Shown here in pieces: positions 56,120-64,000 of a stretch of 64,000 nucleotides of DNA. The first letter of the stretch is position 1; every line of letters begins with the position of its first letter. The notes below the pieces were generated by a model. It searched no databases and was not told where the DNA came from. It was given only the letters and a program-made list of their open reading frames with translations. A program made the translations under genes and the position numbers. Source of the DNA: Lachnospiraceae bacterium (GTDB taxonomy: Bacteria > Bacillota > Clostridia > Lachnospirales > Lachnospiraceae); the NCBI GenBank assembly GCA_015057035.1, contig SVFC01000006.1:45565-109564 (forward strand), written 5' to 3'.

Positions 56120-57172
56120 ATGACTAAGATTGCACTCATCCCAGCCTACGAACCTGAGTTTTTCCTTCTAACCTTTCTCCCTCAGGTTCGGGAAGCCGGA
56201 TTTGAAATCATACTAATTGATGATGGAAGTGGCGCAGAATACGCGCCACTTTTTGAAAAAGCCCGTACCTATGCCACCGTCCTTACCCACGAAATCAATC
56301 GTGGAAAAGGTGCTGCACTGAAAACTGGACTTTCGTACATATTTATGCGCCACACAGATAATTGCGTTGTAGTCACAATAGACGCAGATGGACAACATCG
56401 CATTGAAGACGCGTTGGCAGTCTGTGAACTAGCTTCACAAAATCCTGACAGTCTTGTTCTCGGAAGCCGTGAATTTACAGGAGAGATTCCTCTGCGCAGT
56501 CGTTTTGGTAACTCTCTGACACGTTTTATTTTCCGTATGTCTACTGGAATTTCAGTTCGTGACACACAAACAGGACTTCGAGCATTTTCCTATTCACAGC
56601 TTCCGCTTCTTATGAGCATCGATGGAGACCGTTACGAATACGAAATGAACATGCTGTTAGAATATGCCCGTAGAAAAACTCCAATTCTGGAGCACACGAT
56701 TGAAACCATTTACATAAACAACAATGAATCTTCCCATTTTAATCCATTAAAAGATTCTCTGCGGATTTACAAAGAAATCTTTAAATTTTCCGCTTCCTCC
56801 TTTATTGGATTTCTGGTAGATTATTGTATGTATGCAGTATTACTATTTCTGCTAACCTTATGGGGACCATTCCTTGGAATCAATTACTTGGAGGGAATCC
56901 GTTTCTCCAACATCGGTGCCCGCATTGTAAGCGCCTGCGTAAACTTTACTCTAAACCGCAAATTCGTATTTCAAAGCAATGAAAAACTTCTTCTCTCTGC
57001 ATTTAAATACTTCTTGCTAGCAGTGATCATTTTAGTCGGGAACACTTTTGTACTGGAATTTCTTGTAACCACGCTCTTGATTCCAAGTATGATTGCAAAA
57101 ATCATCACGGAACTGGTATTTTTCATCTTAAGCTGGACGGTACAGAAATTTCTTGTATTTCGACGGAAATAA
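56120..57172 (+). CDS. Family 2 glycosyltransferase fused to GtrA domain
   Basis: A 350-residue membrane protein. The GT2 domain (about 1-215) shows IPAYEPE, LIDDGSG and the metal-site TIDADGQH; the C-terminal part is a GtrA-like flippase with four membrane segments (FIGFLVDYCMYAVLLF, NFTLNRKFVF). It probably makes and flips a polyprenyl-phosphate sugar for decorating a surface polymer. GAGGT precedes the ATG. Confidence 0.93.
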   Translation: MTKIALIPAYEPEFFLLTFLPQVREAGFEIILIDDGSGAEYAPLFEKARTYATVLTHEINRGKGAALKTGLSYIFMRHTDNCVVVTIDADGQHRIEDALAVCELASQNPDSLVLGSREFTGEIPLRSRFGNSLTRFIFRMSTGISVRDTQTGLRAFSYSQLPLLMSIDGDRYEYEMNMLLEYARRKTPILEHTIETIYINNNESSHFNPLKDSLRIYKEIFKFSASSFIGFLVDYCMYAVLLFLLTLWGPFLGINYLEGIRFSNIGARIVSACVNFTLNRKFVFQSNEKLLLSAFKYFLLAVIILVGNTFVLEFLVTTLLIPSMIAKIITELVFFILSWTVQKFLVFRRK

Positions 57173-57186
57173 AAAGGAACATATTT

Positions 57187-58116
57187 ATGAAGAAAAACAA
57201 ACATTTATTGGCAATTGTATATGGATGCATCCTAAGTTGCTTCACCATTTATGTTCTGCTGGACACTTTCGTAATCCCGCGAGAATATGTGCAGGTGGAA
57301 AAGGACGAGAACGACGACAATGAGGATAACGATGGCCAAAATCCATCTAACGATAAAAATGACACCAGTTTCACCGACCAGGTCATCATCACTGACAATT
57401 CCTATAGCGACCAAAACATATCCATTACAATTACAGAATATCGCGAATACGATACTTCAATCTATGTGGCAGATGTGAAAATTTCCTCTCCAGAATATCT
57501 GCAGACCGCTTTTGCTAAAAATGCCTACGGAAGAAACATCACCCAGAAAACTTCTGAAATGGCCAAAAACAATAACGCTATTTTTGCGGTAAACGGGGAT
57601 TATTATGGAGCCAGAGAAACAGGCCTTGTGGTTCGTGATGGCGTGGTATATCGCAGTTCTACTTCCAAAGACCGAGAAAATCTTGTGATTTATGAAGATG
57701 GCACCTTGGATGTGATTACAGAACGTGGTACTGACCCAGAAGAATTAGCAGAAAATGGTGCATTACATATCCTGTCCTTCGGACCTGGACTAATTATGGA
57801 TGGCAACATTGCTGTTGATAAGAACGACGAAGTTGGCCAGGCAATGGCATCCAATCCTCGTACTGCCATCGGACAAATTGATGACTTGCATTATATATTC
57901 GTGGTATCCGACGGCAGAACCAATGCCAGCGAGGGATTAAGTCTCTATGAACTGGCAACATTTATGAAAGAATTAGGCGCCAAAACAGCCTACAACCTGG
58001 ATGGCGGCGGTTCCTCTACCATGTGGTTTAACGGAGAAATCATCAACAATCCAATCTCTAGCGGTGGAAAAAGCAAAGAAAGGAGCGTGAGTGACATTGT
58101 CTACATCGGTTATTAA
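57187..58116 (+). CDS. Phosphodiester glycosidase family protein
   Basis: A 309-residue membrane-anchored enzyme: N-terminal signal anchor (about 7-25), an acidic Asn/Asp-rich linker (about 35-65), then the NAGPA-like domain with FAVNGDYYG, NPRTAIGQ and the conserved NLDGGGSSTMW. The family cleaves N-acetylglucosamine-1-phosphodiester bonds. It may trim a teichoic-like or capsular polymer made by the neighbours. It lies 14 bp past the glycosyltransferase gene. Confidence 0.9.
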   Translation: MKKNKHLLAIVYGCILSCFTIYVLLDTFVIPREYVQVEKDENDDNEDNDGQNPSNDKNDTSFTDQVIITDNSYSDQNISITITEYREYDTSIYVADVKISSPEYLQTAFAKNAYGRNITQKTSEMAKNNNAIFAVNGDYYGARETGLVVRDGVVYRSSTSKDRENLVIYEDGTLDVITERGTDPEELAENGALHILSFGPGLIMDGNIAVDKNDEVGQAMASNPRTAIGQIDDLHYIFVVSDGRTNASEGLSLYELATFMKELGAKTAYNLDGGGSSTMWFNGEIINNPISSGGKSKERSVSDIVYIGY

Positions 58117-58552
58117 TCGCTGCTTCCTAAAGATTGCGCTCAATTACTTACTCTTTTCTATCTTCGTGGCATTTTTCGGTGCAGTTTACGAAGTGTTCAG
58201 CCACAGCGTATACTCCTACTTCATGCTATACGCATTTGCATTTCCATTAGTTGGCGGTACATTACCATATTTCCTTTTGGCAATGTATGGAGGCAGCGCT
58301 CGTTTTGCAAAAATAAAACTCCCTACCGCCCTATCACGAGGCTTCTATCATTGTGGCATCGTGACATTAACAGTAGGAAGTGTTATCTGCGGTGTACTTG
58401 AAATATATGGCACCACTAGTTATTTATCAAAATATTATTGGATTGGAGGCGGAGTGCTTATTCTTCTCAGTCTTATCCTATACCGAACAACATTTCCGGC
58501 ATCGCAAGAAACAGACCAATTCCAAGAAGAATCTCCAATGCCGACAGAATAA
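58091..58552 (+). CDS. Hypothetical membrane protein
   Basis: A 153-residue protein with four membrane segments; no family recognised. The start is GTG with AAGGAG ahead; the gene overlaps the preceding stop by 26 bp, so it is translationally coupled and last in the surface-polymer operon. Its 3' end overlaps the converging gene at 58473 by 80 bp. Confidence 0.75.
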   Translation: MTLSTSVINRCFLKIALNYLLFSIFVAFFGAVYEVFSHSVYSYFMLYAFAFPLVGGTLPYFLLAMYGGSARFAKIKLPTALSRGFYHCGIVTLTVGSVICGVLEIYGTTSYLSKYYWIGGGVLILLSLILYRTTFPASQETDQFQEESPMPTE

Positions 58553-58823
58553 TCATTACAACATAACGTTTCTTAAAACAAATCTTCTTTAGGGCTAGTA
58601 TAGAACATATTAGCCCTATTATTCCGCATACCAACAAAAATGCCGGCGCAAATCCAAATTGAGCAATCATCATCATAATTAAAAATGCCCAATTCTTGGT
58701 CAAAGCGTAAATCATCAACGGAAGTACTACCAAAAGCACCTGTAGAACCAACCCGGTCAAAGGCATTACAAATGTTAAATTATGAACTACTTTCTTTTTC
58801 TGTTCCTCAGTTATTTTTTTCAT
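58473..58823 (-). CDS. Small hypothetical membrane protein
   Basis: A 116-residue protein with about three or four hydrophobic segments and a basic N-terminus. Its ATG overlaps the TGA of the upstream fusion gene (ATGA) with GAGAGGGG ahead, so it is in that operon. The last 80 bp run into the converging plus-strand gene. It has no recognised family. Confidence 0.72.
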   Translation of the reverse strand: MKKITEEQKKKVVHNLTFVMPLTGLVLQVLLVVLPLMIYALTKNWAFLIMMMIAQFGFAPAFLLVCGIIGLICSILALKKICFKKRYVVMIILSALEILLGIGLFLAMPEMLFGIG

Positions 58824-61684
58824 AATTTGCCCCTCTCCTGAAACTCTTTAATCCCCATCTTTTCCACTCTCTCCAACTCCTGCTTTAACCCAAGCGCCGA
58901 CATACGCAGTGCTCCCTGGCTTAAAATCGTAAGCTGTTCCAAATTATCCGATGTTGCCACAGTAACTTTATATTTATCCACCACCTGATGCACAGTGCGT
59001 TCAATATACATATCCGCTGTTTCATCCTGTTTTGTGTGGATAACTTCCAAATCAAAATACTTTTCTGTGGAACCTGGGTTTCCCTTCACTCGGTATCCGT
59101 CAAAAACCACCATAACTCGACAATTTTTGTAGCCCTGATAATTTGCAAGCAAGTCTTTTAATCTATCCTTGGCAGAATCGATATTCACCTTGGATAATTC
59201 CTTTAACTCTTCCCATGCAAAAATAATATTGTAACCGTCCACAATCAGGAATTCTTCCAATACAGGTTTCTTTGGATAGATTGGATTGCCCTTCTTGTCA
59301 TATTTCTGATGGCTTACATATTTTTCCGACCGGCCTTTTCCGTCTCCAGACTTTCCATCTGCACCATCTCCGCCAGATTTCTTCGCCCATTTTTTTCGCT
59401 CCGCATCCAGCATATCCTCTTTGTTCATGCCAAATTCTCTAGCATAAATCTGCTGCAATTCCTGGTCCAATTCCCAGGAAGATGCACTGGCTGTCTTCAG
59501 GGCTTTTTCCTCAGCACGGCGTTCCGCCAATTCACGTAGGCTTTCCGCCTGCTGCTCTAAATCATAAGACAGTCCGCCCTGTTGCTTCACATGCCCTTCC
59601 GCATCGCAGACATATTCCAAATGCATAAAGGACGGAACCTCATCCCATGGCACCAAAAATCCAGCTCCATGAGCGCAGAATACACTTCCTGTTGGATTGG
59701 CAGTATCCGCCTCACTATCATAAGCTATACGCTCTACCACCTCGGCACTGTTATGGCACACATCATAACCCTTCAAATCCAGCGTCAACCGACCTGCCCC
59801 CTTGGTATAAGAATGAACCTCCTGCACATAATCCTGCACGGTGGCCACTGGCGCCGTTCCTGTCAAAATAGCCACATCTCCGTCATCACGGCTCACATAT
59901 TCTGGCGCTTCGTGCTTTCCAAAACGATTACGAATGTCCGTCATAGCACGTCCAATCTGCTCCGCTGGTACTTCCAAAGAAAAAGCATAGATTGGCTCCA
60001 ATAATACACTTTCCGTAGACTTTAAGCCCTGACGAATCGCACGATAGGTTGCCTGTCGGAAATCTCCGCCTTCCGTGTGTTTCAAATGTGCTCGTCCCGT
60101 CACGATAGTAAATTTAATATCTGTAATTGCAGAACCCGTCAGGACCCCTGGATGCTCGCGCTCCAAAATGTGTGTGGTAATCAGTCTCTGCCAGTTCAAA
60201 TCCAACACGTCTTCACTACAATTAGAAAAAACCGTAATTCCGCTACCAGGTTCGCCTGGCTCCATCCACAGATGTGCCTCTGCATAATGACGAAGGGGCT
60301 CATAATGTCCTACCCCCTCCACTGGCGAAGCAATCGTCTCTTTGTACACAATATTTCCTGGTCCAAAAGTGACACGAACTCCAAATCGTTCCAGAATCAC
60401 ACGTCCTAGAACCTCCATCTGCACCTGTCCCATCAACTGTGCATGGATTTCCTGCAACTGCTCATTCCACAAAATATTTAACTGTGGATCCTCTTCCTCT
60501 AGCTGTTTCAAACTACGCATCAGCTCCACAGGATTTACTCCCTGTGGCACGATAATCTGATAATTCAGTACTGGTTCTAAAATCGGTAATGTGGTAGTCG
60601 TATTTGCTCCCAATCCCATGCCAGGGTAGGTAGCGTCTAAGCCTGTCACCGCACAGATTTCTCCCACCTGCACCGTTTCCACCATCTCATATTTTTCTCC
60701 AGAATAGATACGAAGCTGATCTGCTTTTTCCTCTCTCAGCTCTCCTCCACTCTTATAGGTTACTTTATCCTTTACATTCAAAGTACCACTGGTTACTTTG
60801 ATATGTGTCAGTCTTGCGCCTCTCGGATCTCGCCCGATTTTAAACACTAGTGCACCGAATTTGTCCTTGTCTACCGCCGTCACATCTCTGCTTGCCCCTG
60901 TGGCACTTCCTGTACCCTTTAACGCCTTTTCATGCGCCCCTTCGGCAAATTCACGCACACCTGCCAAAAGTGCCTTAACACCCTCTAATTTCAACGCAGA
61001 ACCATAGAAGCATGGAAACAGCTTACGCTCATAAATCGCTGCCTTAATTTCCTTGCGACATAAACTTCCCGTCTCCATATAAGAATCAAGAAGTGCATCA
61101 CTGCACACAGCAATGTCTTCGCACAAATCTCCTAAGAATGGAGCCATATCAAACGCCTCTTCACTCTCTACATTGCATGGCAATTTCTCTCTCACATTCT
61201 CCCAATCAACCTGTGAAAAATCCACACAACCTTCTGACAACTGGCTACGCAACTGCTTTTGAATTTTCTCTCTTTCTGCTCCATCCAAATCCATTTTATT
61301 TACGAAAATGAAAGCAGGAATATCATAGTGATTCAAAAGTCTCCACAAGGTTTTTGTGTGTCCCTGCACACCGTCTGTCCCACTAACCACAAGAATGGCA
61401 TAATCCAGCACCTGTAAAGTACGTTCCATCTCCGCAGAAAAATCCACATGCCCCGGAGTATCCAAAAGGGTAATTTTCATCCCCTTATACTCCATCTGCG
61501 CCTGCTTGGAAAAAATCGTAATGCCCCTTTCTCTTTCCTGGGCATCATTATCCAGATAAGCATCCTGATGGTCCACACGTCCCAACGCACGGATTTTCCC
61601 TGTCTCATAGAGCAGGGCCTCTGATAAAGTTGTCTTGCCAGCGTCAACGTGCGCCAAAATTCCTAGTACCATATATTTCTCCAT
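58820..61684 (-). CDS. TetM/EF-G-like GTPase fused to NYN (YacP/Rae1-like) nuclease
   Basis: A 954-residue fusion. Residues about 1-690 follow ribosomal-protection/EF-G GTPases: AHVDAGKTT, DTPGHVDF, NKMDLDG, then domains up to LKGYDVCHNSAEVV and AHGAGFLVPWDEV. A charged linker (about 715-800) follows. The C-terminal NYN domain has acidic site residues in VDGYN (Asp816), VVFDGY, DETADMY and ATSD, and RMSAL as in YacP. Tet(M) is about 640 residues; this adds a whole nuclease. Bacillus Rae1/YacP is an endoribonuclease cutting mRNA in the ribosomal A site, so the GTPase may deliver the nuclease there. Tetracycline resistance is not assured. Confidence 0.92.
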   Translation of the reverse strand: MEKYMVLGILAHVDAGKTTLSEALLYETGKIRALGRVDHQDAYLDNDAQERERGITIFSKQAQMEYKGMKITLLDTPGHVDFSAEMERTLQVLDYAILVVSGTDGVQGHTKTLWRLLNHYDIPAFIFVNKMDLDGAEREKIQKQLRSQLSEGCVDFSQVDWENVREKLPCNVESEEAFDMAPFLGDLCEDIAVCSDALLDSYMETGSLCRKEIKAAIYERKLFPCFYGSALKLEGVKALLAGVREFAEGAHEKALKGTGSATGASRDVTAVDKDKFGALVFKIGRDPRGARLTHIKVTSGTLNVKDKVTYKSGGELREEKADQLRIYSGEKYEMVETVQVGEICAVTGLDATYPGMGLGANTTTTLPILEPVLNYQIIVPQGVNPVELMRSLKQLEEEDPQLNILWNEQLQEIHAQLMGQVQMEVLGRVILERFGVRVTFGPGNIVYKETIASPVEGVGHYEPLRHYAEAHLWMEPGEPGSGITVFSNCSEDVLDLNWQRLITTHILEREHPGVLTGSAITDIKFTIVTGRAHLKHTEGGDFRQATYRAIRQGLKSTESVLLEPIYAFSLEVPAEQIGRAMTDIRNRFGKHEAPEYVSRDDGDVAILTGTAPVATVQDYVQEVHSYTKGAGRLTLDLKGYDVCHNSAEVVERIAYDSEADTANPTGSVFCAHGAGFLVPWDEVPSFMHLEYVCDAEGHVKQQGGLSYDLEQQAESLRELAERRAEEKALKTASASSWELDQELQQIYAREFGMNKEDMLDAERKKWAKKSGGDGADGKSGDGKGRSEKYVSHQKYDKKGNPIYPKKPVLEEFLIVDGYNIIFAWEELKELSKVNIDSAKDRLKDLLANYQGYKNCRVMVVFDGYRVKGNPGSTEKYFDLEVIHTKQDETADMYIERTVHQVVDKYKVTVATSDNLEQLTILSQGALRMSALGLKQELERVEKMGIKEFQERGKL

Positions 61685-61806
61685 AGACCTTCTTGTGAAT
61701 ATCCCATCGTCGCCGATGGTCTCATTTCATTTTTATTATATCAATTTCACCAGTATCACACAATTTCTTTATTCATTTTTTTCATAACCAGAAAAACGAA
61801 TTTCCC

Positions 61807-61835
61807 TTGCGGCAAAATATCCTGCCAAGTATAAT
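61807..61835 (+). promoter_or_regulatory. Promoter of DUF4317 gene
   Basis: TTGCGG (61807-61812), a 17-bp spacer and TATAAT (61830-61835), about 80 bp ahead of the start codon. Confidence 0.7.
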
Positions 61836-61913
61836 AAAAACTGTGTCGCCAATTCTCTTGGCTACAACGCCATTCATAAATATACATCGACAACCCCCAA
61901 GGAGGAATTACAT

Positions 61914-63197
61914 ATGAACAAAAAGGAAATACTGGAATTAAAACGCCGTTTCAAAAAAGACGAAGCAACTTTCACTCGTCTTGTAGGCTGCTACGTAGAT
62001 GGCAACCGCAATAAAATCTGCAACTTCGGAAGTAAATTTTTAACTCTGGAGGAGGAAGAATATTTTAAATATTTGGACATTGCCAACAAGACACTCTCCG
62101 GCACCTATGGCAATAACTTATTAGACCTGTCCTTCCCTTTGGAGGAAGAAGAAGTGGGTGGCAGACAGCAGATTCTTATGGCTCTCCGCGAGACCAAACT
62201 GGAAGATGAAGCCCTGCTTAACACCTATTATGATTTGGTAATCGACACCTATGACCATCCAGGCAACTATCTAATTTTACTCTATCACGACACCTATGAT
62301 GTCATGACACGCACTACTGACAGCATCAACCTGGACGAATCCGAAGAAACCTATAGTTATCTGATTTGCGCCATCTGCCCAGTAGATTTATCCAAGCCAG
62401 GACTTGGCTACCTGGAAAATGAGCAGCGTATCGGTAATCGTGTCCGTGACTGGGTGGTAGGTGCGCCTGATACAGCATTTTTATTCCCAGCCTTCAATGA
62501 CCGTAGCACCGATATTCACAACTGTCTGTTCTACACCAAGAATACCAAAGAACCACACTCAGAATTCATGACAAATGGCCTCGGATGTGGCGTAGAACGC
62601 ACTGCAACCGAACAGAAGATGGCATTCCATTCCATCGTTCGTAACGCCCTTGGTGCAGAAGCAGAAGGAACCGAAGATATGCTTCTCGATATCCAACAGA
62701 ACCTATCCTATATGATTGAGGAATACGAAGAAACCCACGACGAAGAAGACATTTTTTTATTAGACAAAGACACCATCGGAAAGCTTTTAGAAGAAAGTAA
62801 TGTGCCAGAGGAAAAAGCACAGAAAATCGAAAAATCCGTAGAAGAAGCCTTCGGCGACAAGCCACCAGTGGCAGAAAATGTCATCGACGCAAAAGCTCTT
62901 GTACAGAATGAAATCCGTTTAGAAAAGAAAGAAATGGAAGATCAGATTGTTGTGCTGAATCAGCAGCTCTCTGAGAAAAATACAGAGCTTGCAGAACGTA
63001 CCACTCAGCTTCAGGAAAAACAGGAAGAAATCGATAATTATATGGCTGAAACCAGAAACTATGACGTAGTACTTCATGTAAAACCAGAGAAAGCCAACCA
63101 GATTCATTCTTCCGTAATTGACGGCAAGAAATGTATCGTTATTCCTATGGATGAGAACGAACAGGCAACCATCAACGGCATCAACACTACTCTATAG
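61914..63197 (+). CDS. DUF4317 domain protein
   Basis: A 427-residue soluble protein of the DUF4317 family: MNKKEILELKRRFKKDEATF at the start, LILLYHDTYDVMTRTTD and AFLFPAFNDRSTDIHN inside, then a coiled coil (about 325-385) and a short C-terminal domain. No biochemical role is known. AAGGAGG precedes the ATG. The HAD gene follows 33 bp downstream, so the two are probably an operon. Confidence 0.88.
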   Translation: MNKKEILELKRRFKKDEATFTRLVGCYVDGNRNKICNFGSKFLTLEEEEYFKYLDIANKTLSGTYGNNLLDLSFPLEEEEVGGRQQILMALRETKLEDEALLNTYYDLVIDTYDHPGNYLILLYHDTYDVMTRTTDSINLDESEETYSYLICAICPVDLSKPGLGYLENEQRIGNRVRDWVVGAPDTAFLFPAFNDRSTDIHNCLFYTKNTKEPHSEFMTNGLGCGVERTATEQKMAFHSIVRNALGAEAEGTEDMLLDIQQNLSYMIEEYEETHDEEDIFLLDKDTIGKLLEESNVPEEKAQKIEKSVEEAFGDKPPVAENVIDAKALVQNEIRLEKKEMEDQIVVLNQQLSEKNTELAERTTQLQEKQEEIDNYMAETRNYDVVLHVKPEKANQIHSSVIDGKKCIVIPMDENEQATINGINTTL

Positions 63198-63230
63198 TAT
63201 TACATAAAAACTCTGTAAGGAGGAACATCC

Positions 63231-63836
63231 ATGATTACATCTGTAATCTTTGATATCGGCATGGTGCTTGCCTATTTCCGTGGACGAGAAATGTATGAAG
63301 ACATGGGAATTACAGGCGAAGACTTTGAAACCATCGCAAGCGCCACCATTCGTAATCCTATGTGGAACGAATTCGACCGTGGACTTATTCCAACCGAAGA
63401 AATCATAGAAATCTTTGTCAAAGATGCCCCACAGTTTCGCAAAGAAATCACGGCTATCTATGAAACCCCAGAAGTAATGGTGCGTATGTACGACTACACA
63501 CTTCCATGGATTCGCGAATTAAAGGAACGTGGCTACAAAGTCTATGCACTTTCCAACTGGTCAAAGCCAACCTATGAAGCCTGCATCGACAGCCACTTAA
63601 GTTTCTTAAAGGAAATGGATGGCGAGATTATCTCCTTCCGAGAACATCTTCTAAAACCAGAGAGAGAAATCTACCAATTGCTCTGCGATCGGTTTAACAT
63701 CACCCCTGAAGAAGCCGTGTTTTTAGACGACAACATTGCCAATGTGGAAGCTGCAAGAGCATTTGGTTTAAACGCCATTCACTTCGTTAACTACGAACAG
63801 GGCAAGGCAGAACTGGAAGAATACTTACAACAATAA
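63231..63836 (+). CDS. HAD family hydrolase, YihX-like
   Basis: A 201-residue HAD phosphatase: motif I VIFDIGMVL (Asp8), motif II ALSNWS, motif III Lys in HLLKPER and motif IV VFLDDNIANVEAA. This pattern fits YihX-like alpha-glucose-1-phosphatases, which keep DxG rather than DxD in motif I. Substrate is unproven. AAGGAGG precedes the start. Confidence 0.9.
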   Translation: MITSVIFDIGMVLAYFRGREMYEDMGITGEDFETIASATIRNPMWNEFDRGLIPTEEIIEIFVKDAPQFRKEITAIYETPEVMVRMYDYTLPWIRELKERGYKVYALSNWSKPTYEACIDSHLSFLKEMDGEIISFREHLLKPEREIYQLLCDRFNITPEEAVFLDDNIANVEAARAFGLNAIHFVNYEQGKAELEEYLQQ

Positions 63837-63845
63837 AACACAAAA

Positions 63846-63873
63846 GGGATTGTCGCTCACTAGCAACAATCCC
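63846..63873 (+). terminator. Terminator stem interrupted by an insertion sequence
   Basis: The GGGATTGT/ACAATCCC stem lies just past the HAD stop codon, but its expected T-run is replaced by the insertion-sequence end starting at about 63874. Confidence 0.7.
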
Positions 63874-63920
63874 GAGACTGTAAAAAATTTTGTGTAAACT
63901 AAATATTCGTTAAGAGTATA

Positions 63921-63966
63921 TATCCTCTTGGATTGATGTTAAAATAAATATTAATCCAGGAGGATA
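63921..63966 (+). promoter_or_regulatory. Hairpin sequestering the transposase ribosome site
   Basis: TATCCTCTTGGATT (63921-63934) pairs with AATCCAGGAGGATA (63953-63966), one G-U pair. The second arm contains AGGAGG, so messages reading in from outside would be poorly translated. Such protection against external transcription is known for several insertion sequences. Confidence 0.8.
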
Positions 63967-63971
63967 TTTTT

Positions 63972-64000
63972 ATGGCAAGACAAAGAAAACTCTCACCTGA
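63972..64000 (+). CDS. Transposase, 5' fragment
   Basis: Only nine codons (MARQRKLSP) are inside the window, preceded by AGGAGG. The basic start followed by a helix-forming LSP fits IS256/Mutator-type transposases and agrees with the terminal repeat just upstream. Confidence 0.6.

Larger units (their letters stand above)
63874..64000 (+). mobile_element. Left end of an IS256-type insertion sequence
   Basis: The sequence starting GAGACTGTAAAAAATTTTGTG resembles IS256-family terminal repeats, which share a GTGTAAA core. A leader hairpin and a transposase-like start follow. The right end lies beyond the window, so family assignment is provisional. Confidence 0.72.

Noticed and set aside
58820..61684. 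Acquired tetracycline-resistance gene
   Set aside because: The GTPase is of the wider TetM/EF-G group but has a nuclease fusion, no mobile-element context at its sides and base composition like its neighbours, so a drug-resistance call is not supported.

Overview
The window looks like a chromosomal segment of a low-GC, spore-forming, motile, fermentative Clostridia, most probably a gut-type Lachnospiraceae. Pointers are spoIIID and two coat-like proteins, CotH, pyruvate formate-lyase with its activase behind a ZTP riboswitch, two chemoreceptors, a Gram-positive class B sortase, many lipobox lipoproteins, and polysaccharide enzymes (GH13, GH5, GH28, GH4). The family-level assignment is inference; no rRNA or other marker is present.

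Layout. 0-6 kb: a repeat-rich class B sortase diverges from a membrane-anchored trypsin-like protease; a 476-bp fold-back element then separates the protease from a small two-gene CmpB-type membrane operon. 6-15 kb: chemoreceptor, HTH-membrane regulator, pflB-pflA with riboswitch and a four-hairpin intergenic array, and a GH4 alpha-galacturonidase pair. 15-25 kb: an unannotated micro-ORF locus, a GMP synthase lacking its glutaminase domain, a MATE exporter, a CofE-like protein, a second chemoreceptor, purC, a small repeat protein and an ECF sigma/RsgI-PepSY anti-sigma operon. 25-35 kb: AraC regulator, CotH operon, REC-HD-GYP c-di-GMP phosphodiesterase, GH28 pectinase with an inositol-phosphatase-like gene, glnA, coat proteins, amidohydrolase, spoIIID. 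35-42 kb: DUF1016 nuclease with divergent XRE regulator, sigma factor with a long C-terminal extension, lipoprotein, HTH protein with tandem repeats, GH5 endoglucanase lipoprotein. 42-46 kb: copper export (CopA with a terminal CopZ-like domain, CsoR and a clear CsoR operator) and another sigma/anti-sigma pair. 46-54 kb: a maltodextrin locus (alpha-amylase, binding protein, two permeases) plus an aminotransferase. 54-58.5 kb: a surface/exopolysaccharide-like operon. 58.5-63.8 kb: a TetM/EF-G-like GTPase fused to a YacP/Rae1-type NYN nuclease, a DUF4317 protein and a HAD phosphatase. The window ends inside the left end of an IS256-type insertion sequence.

How it fits together. Extracellular polysaccharide breakdown (amylase, endoglucanase, pectinase) feeds sugar uptake and mixed-acid fermentation through Pfl, whose expression is tied to one-carbon status by a ZTP riboswitch. 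Several sigma/anti-sigma pairs, HTH-membrane proteins, chemoreceptors and an HD-GYP regulator provide envelope and motility sensing. The most unusual items are the ribosomal-GTPase/NYN-nuclease fusion, the long fold-back element, the hairpin array between pflB and pflA, and the micro-ORF locus at about 15.0-15.26 kb.
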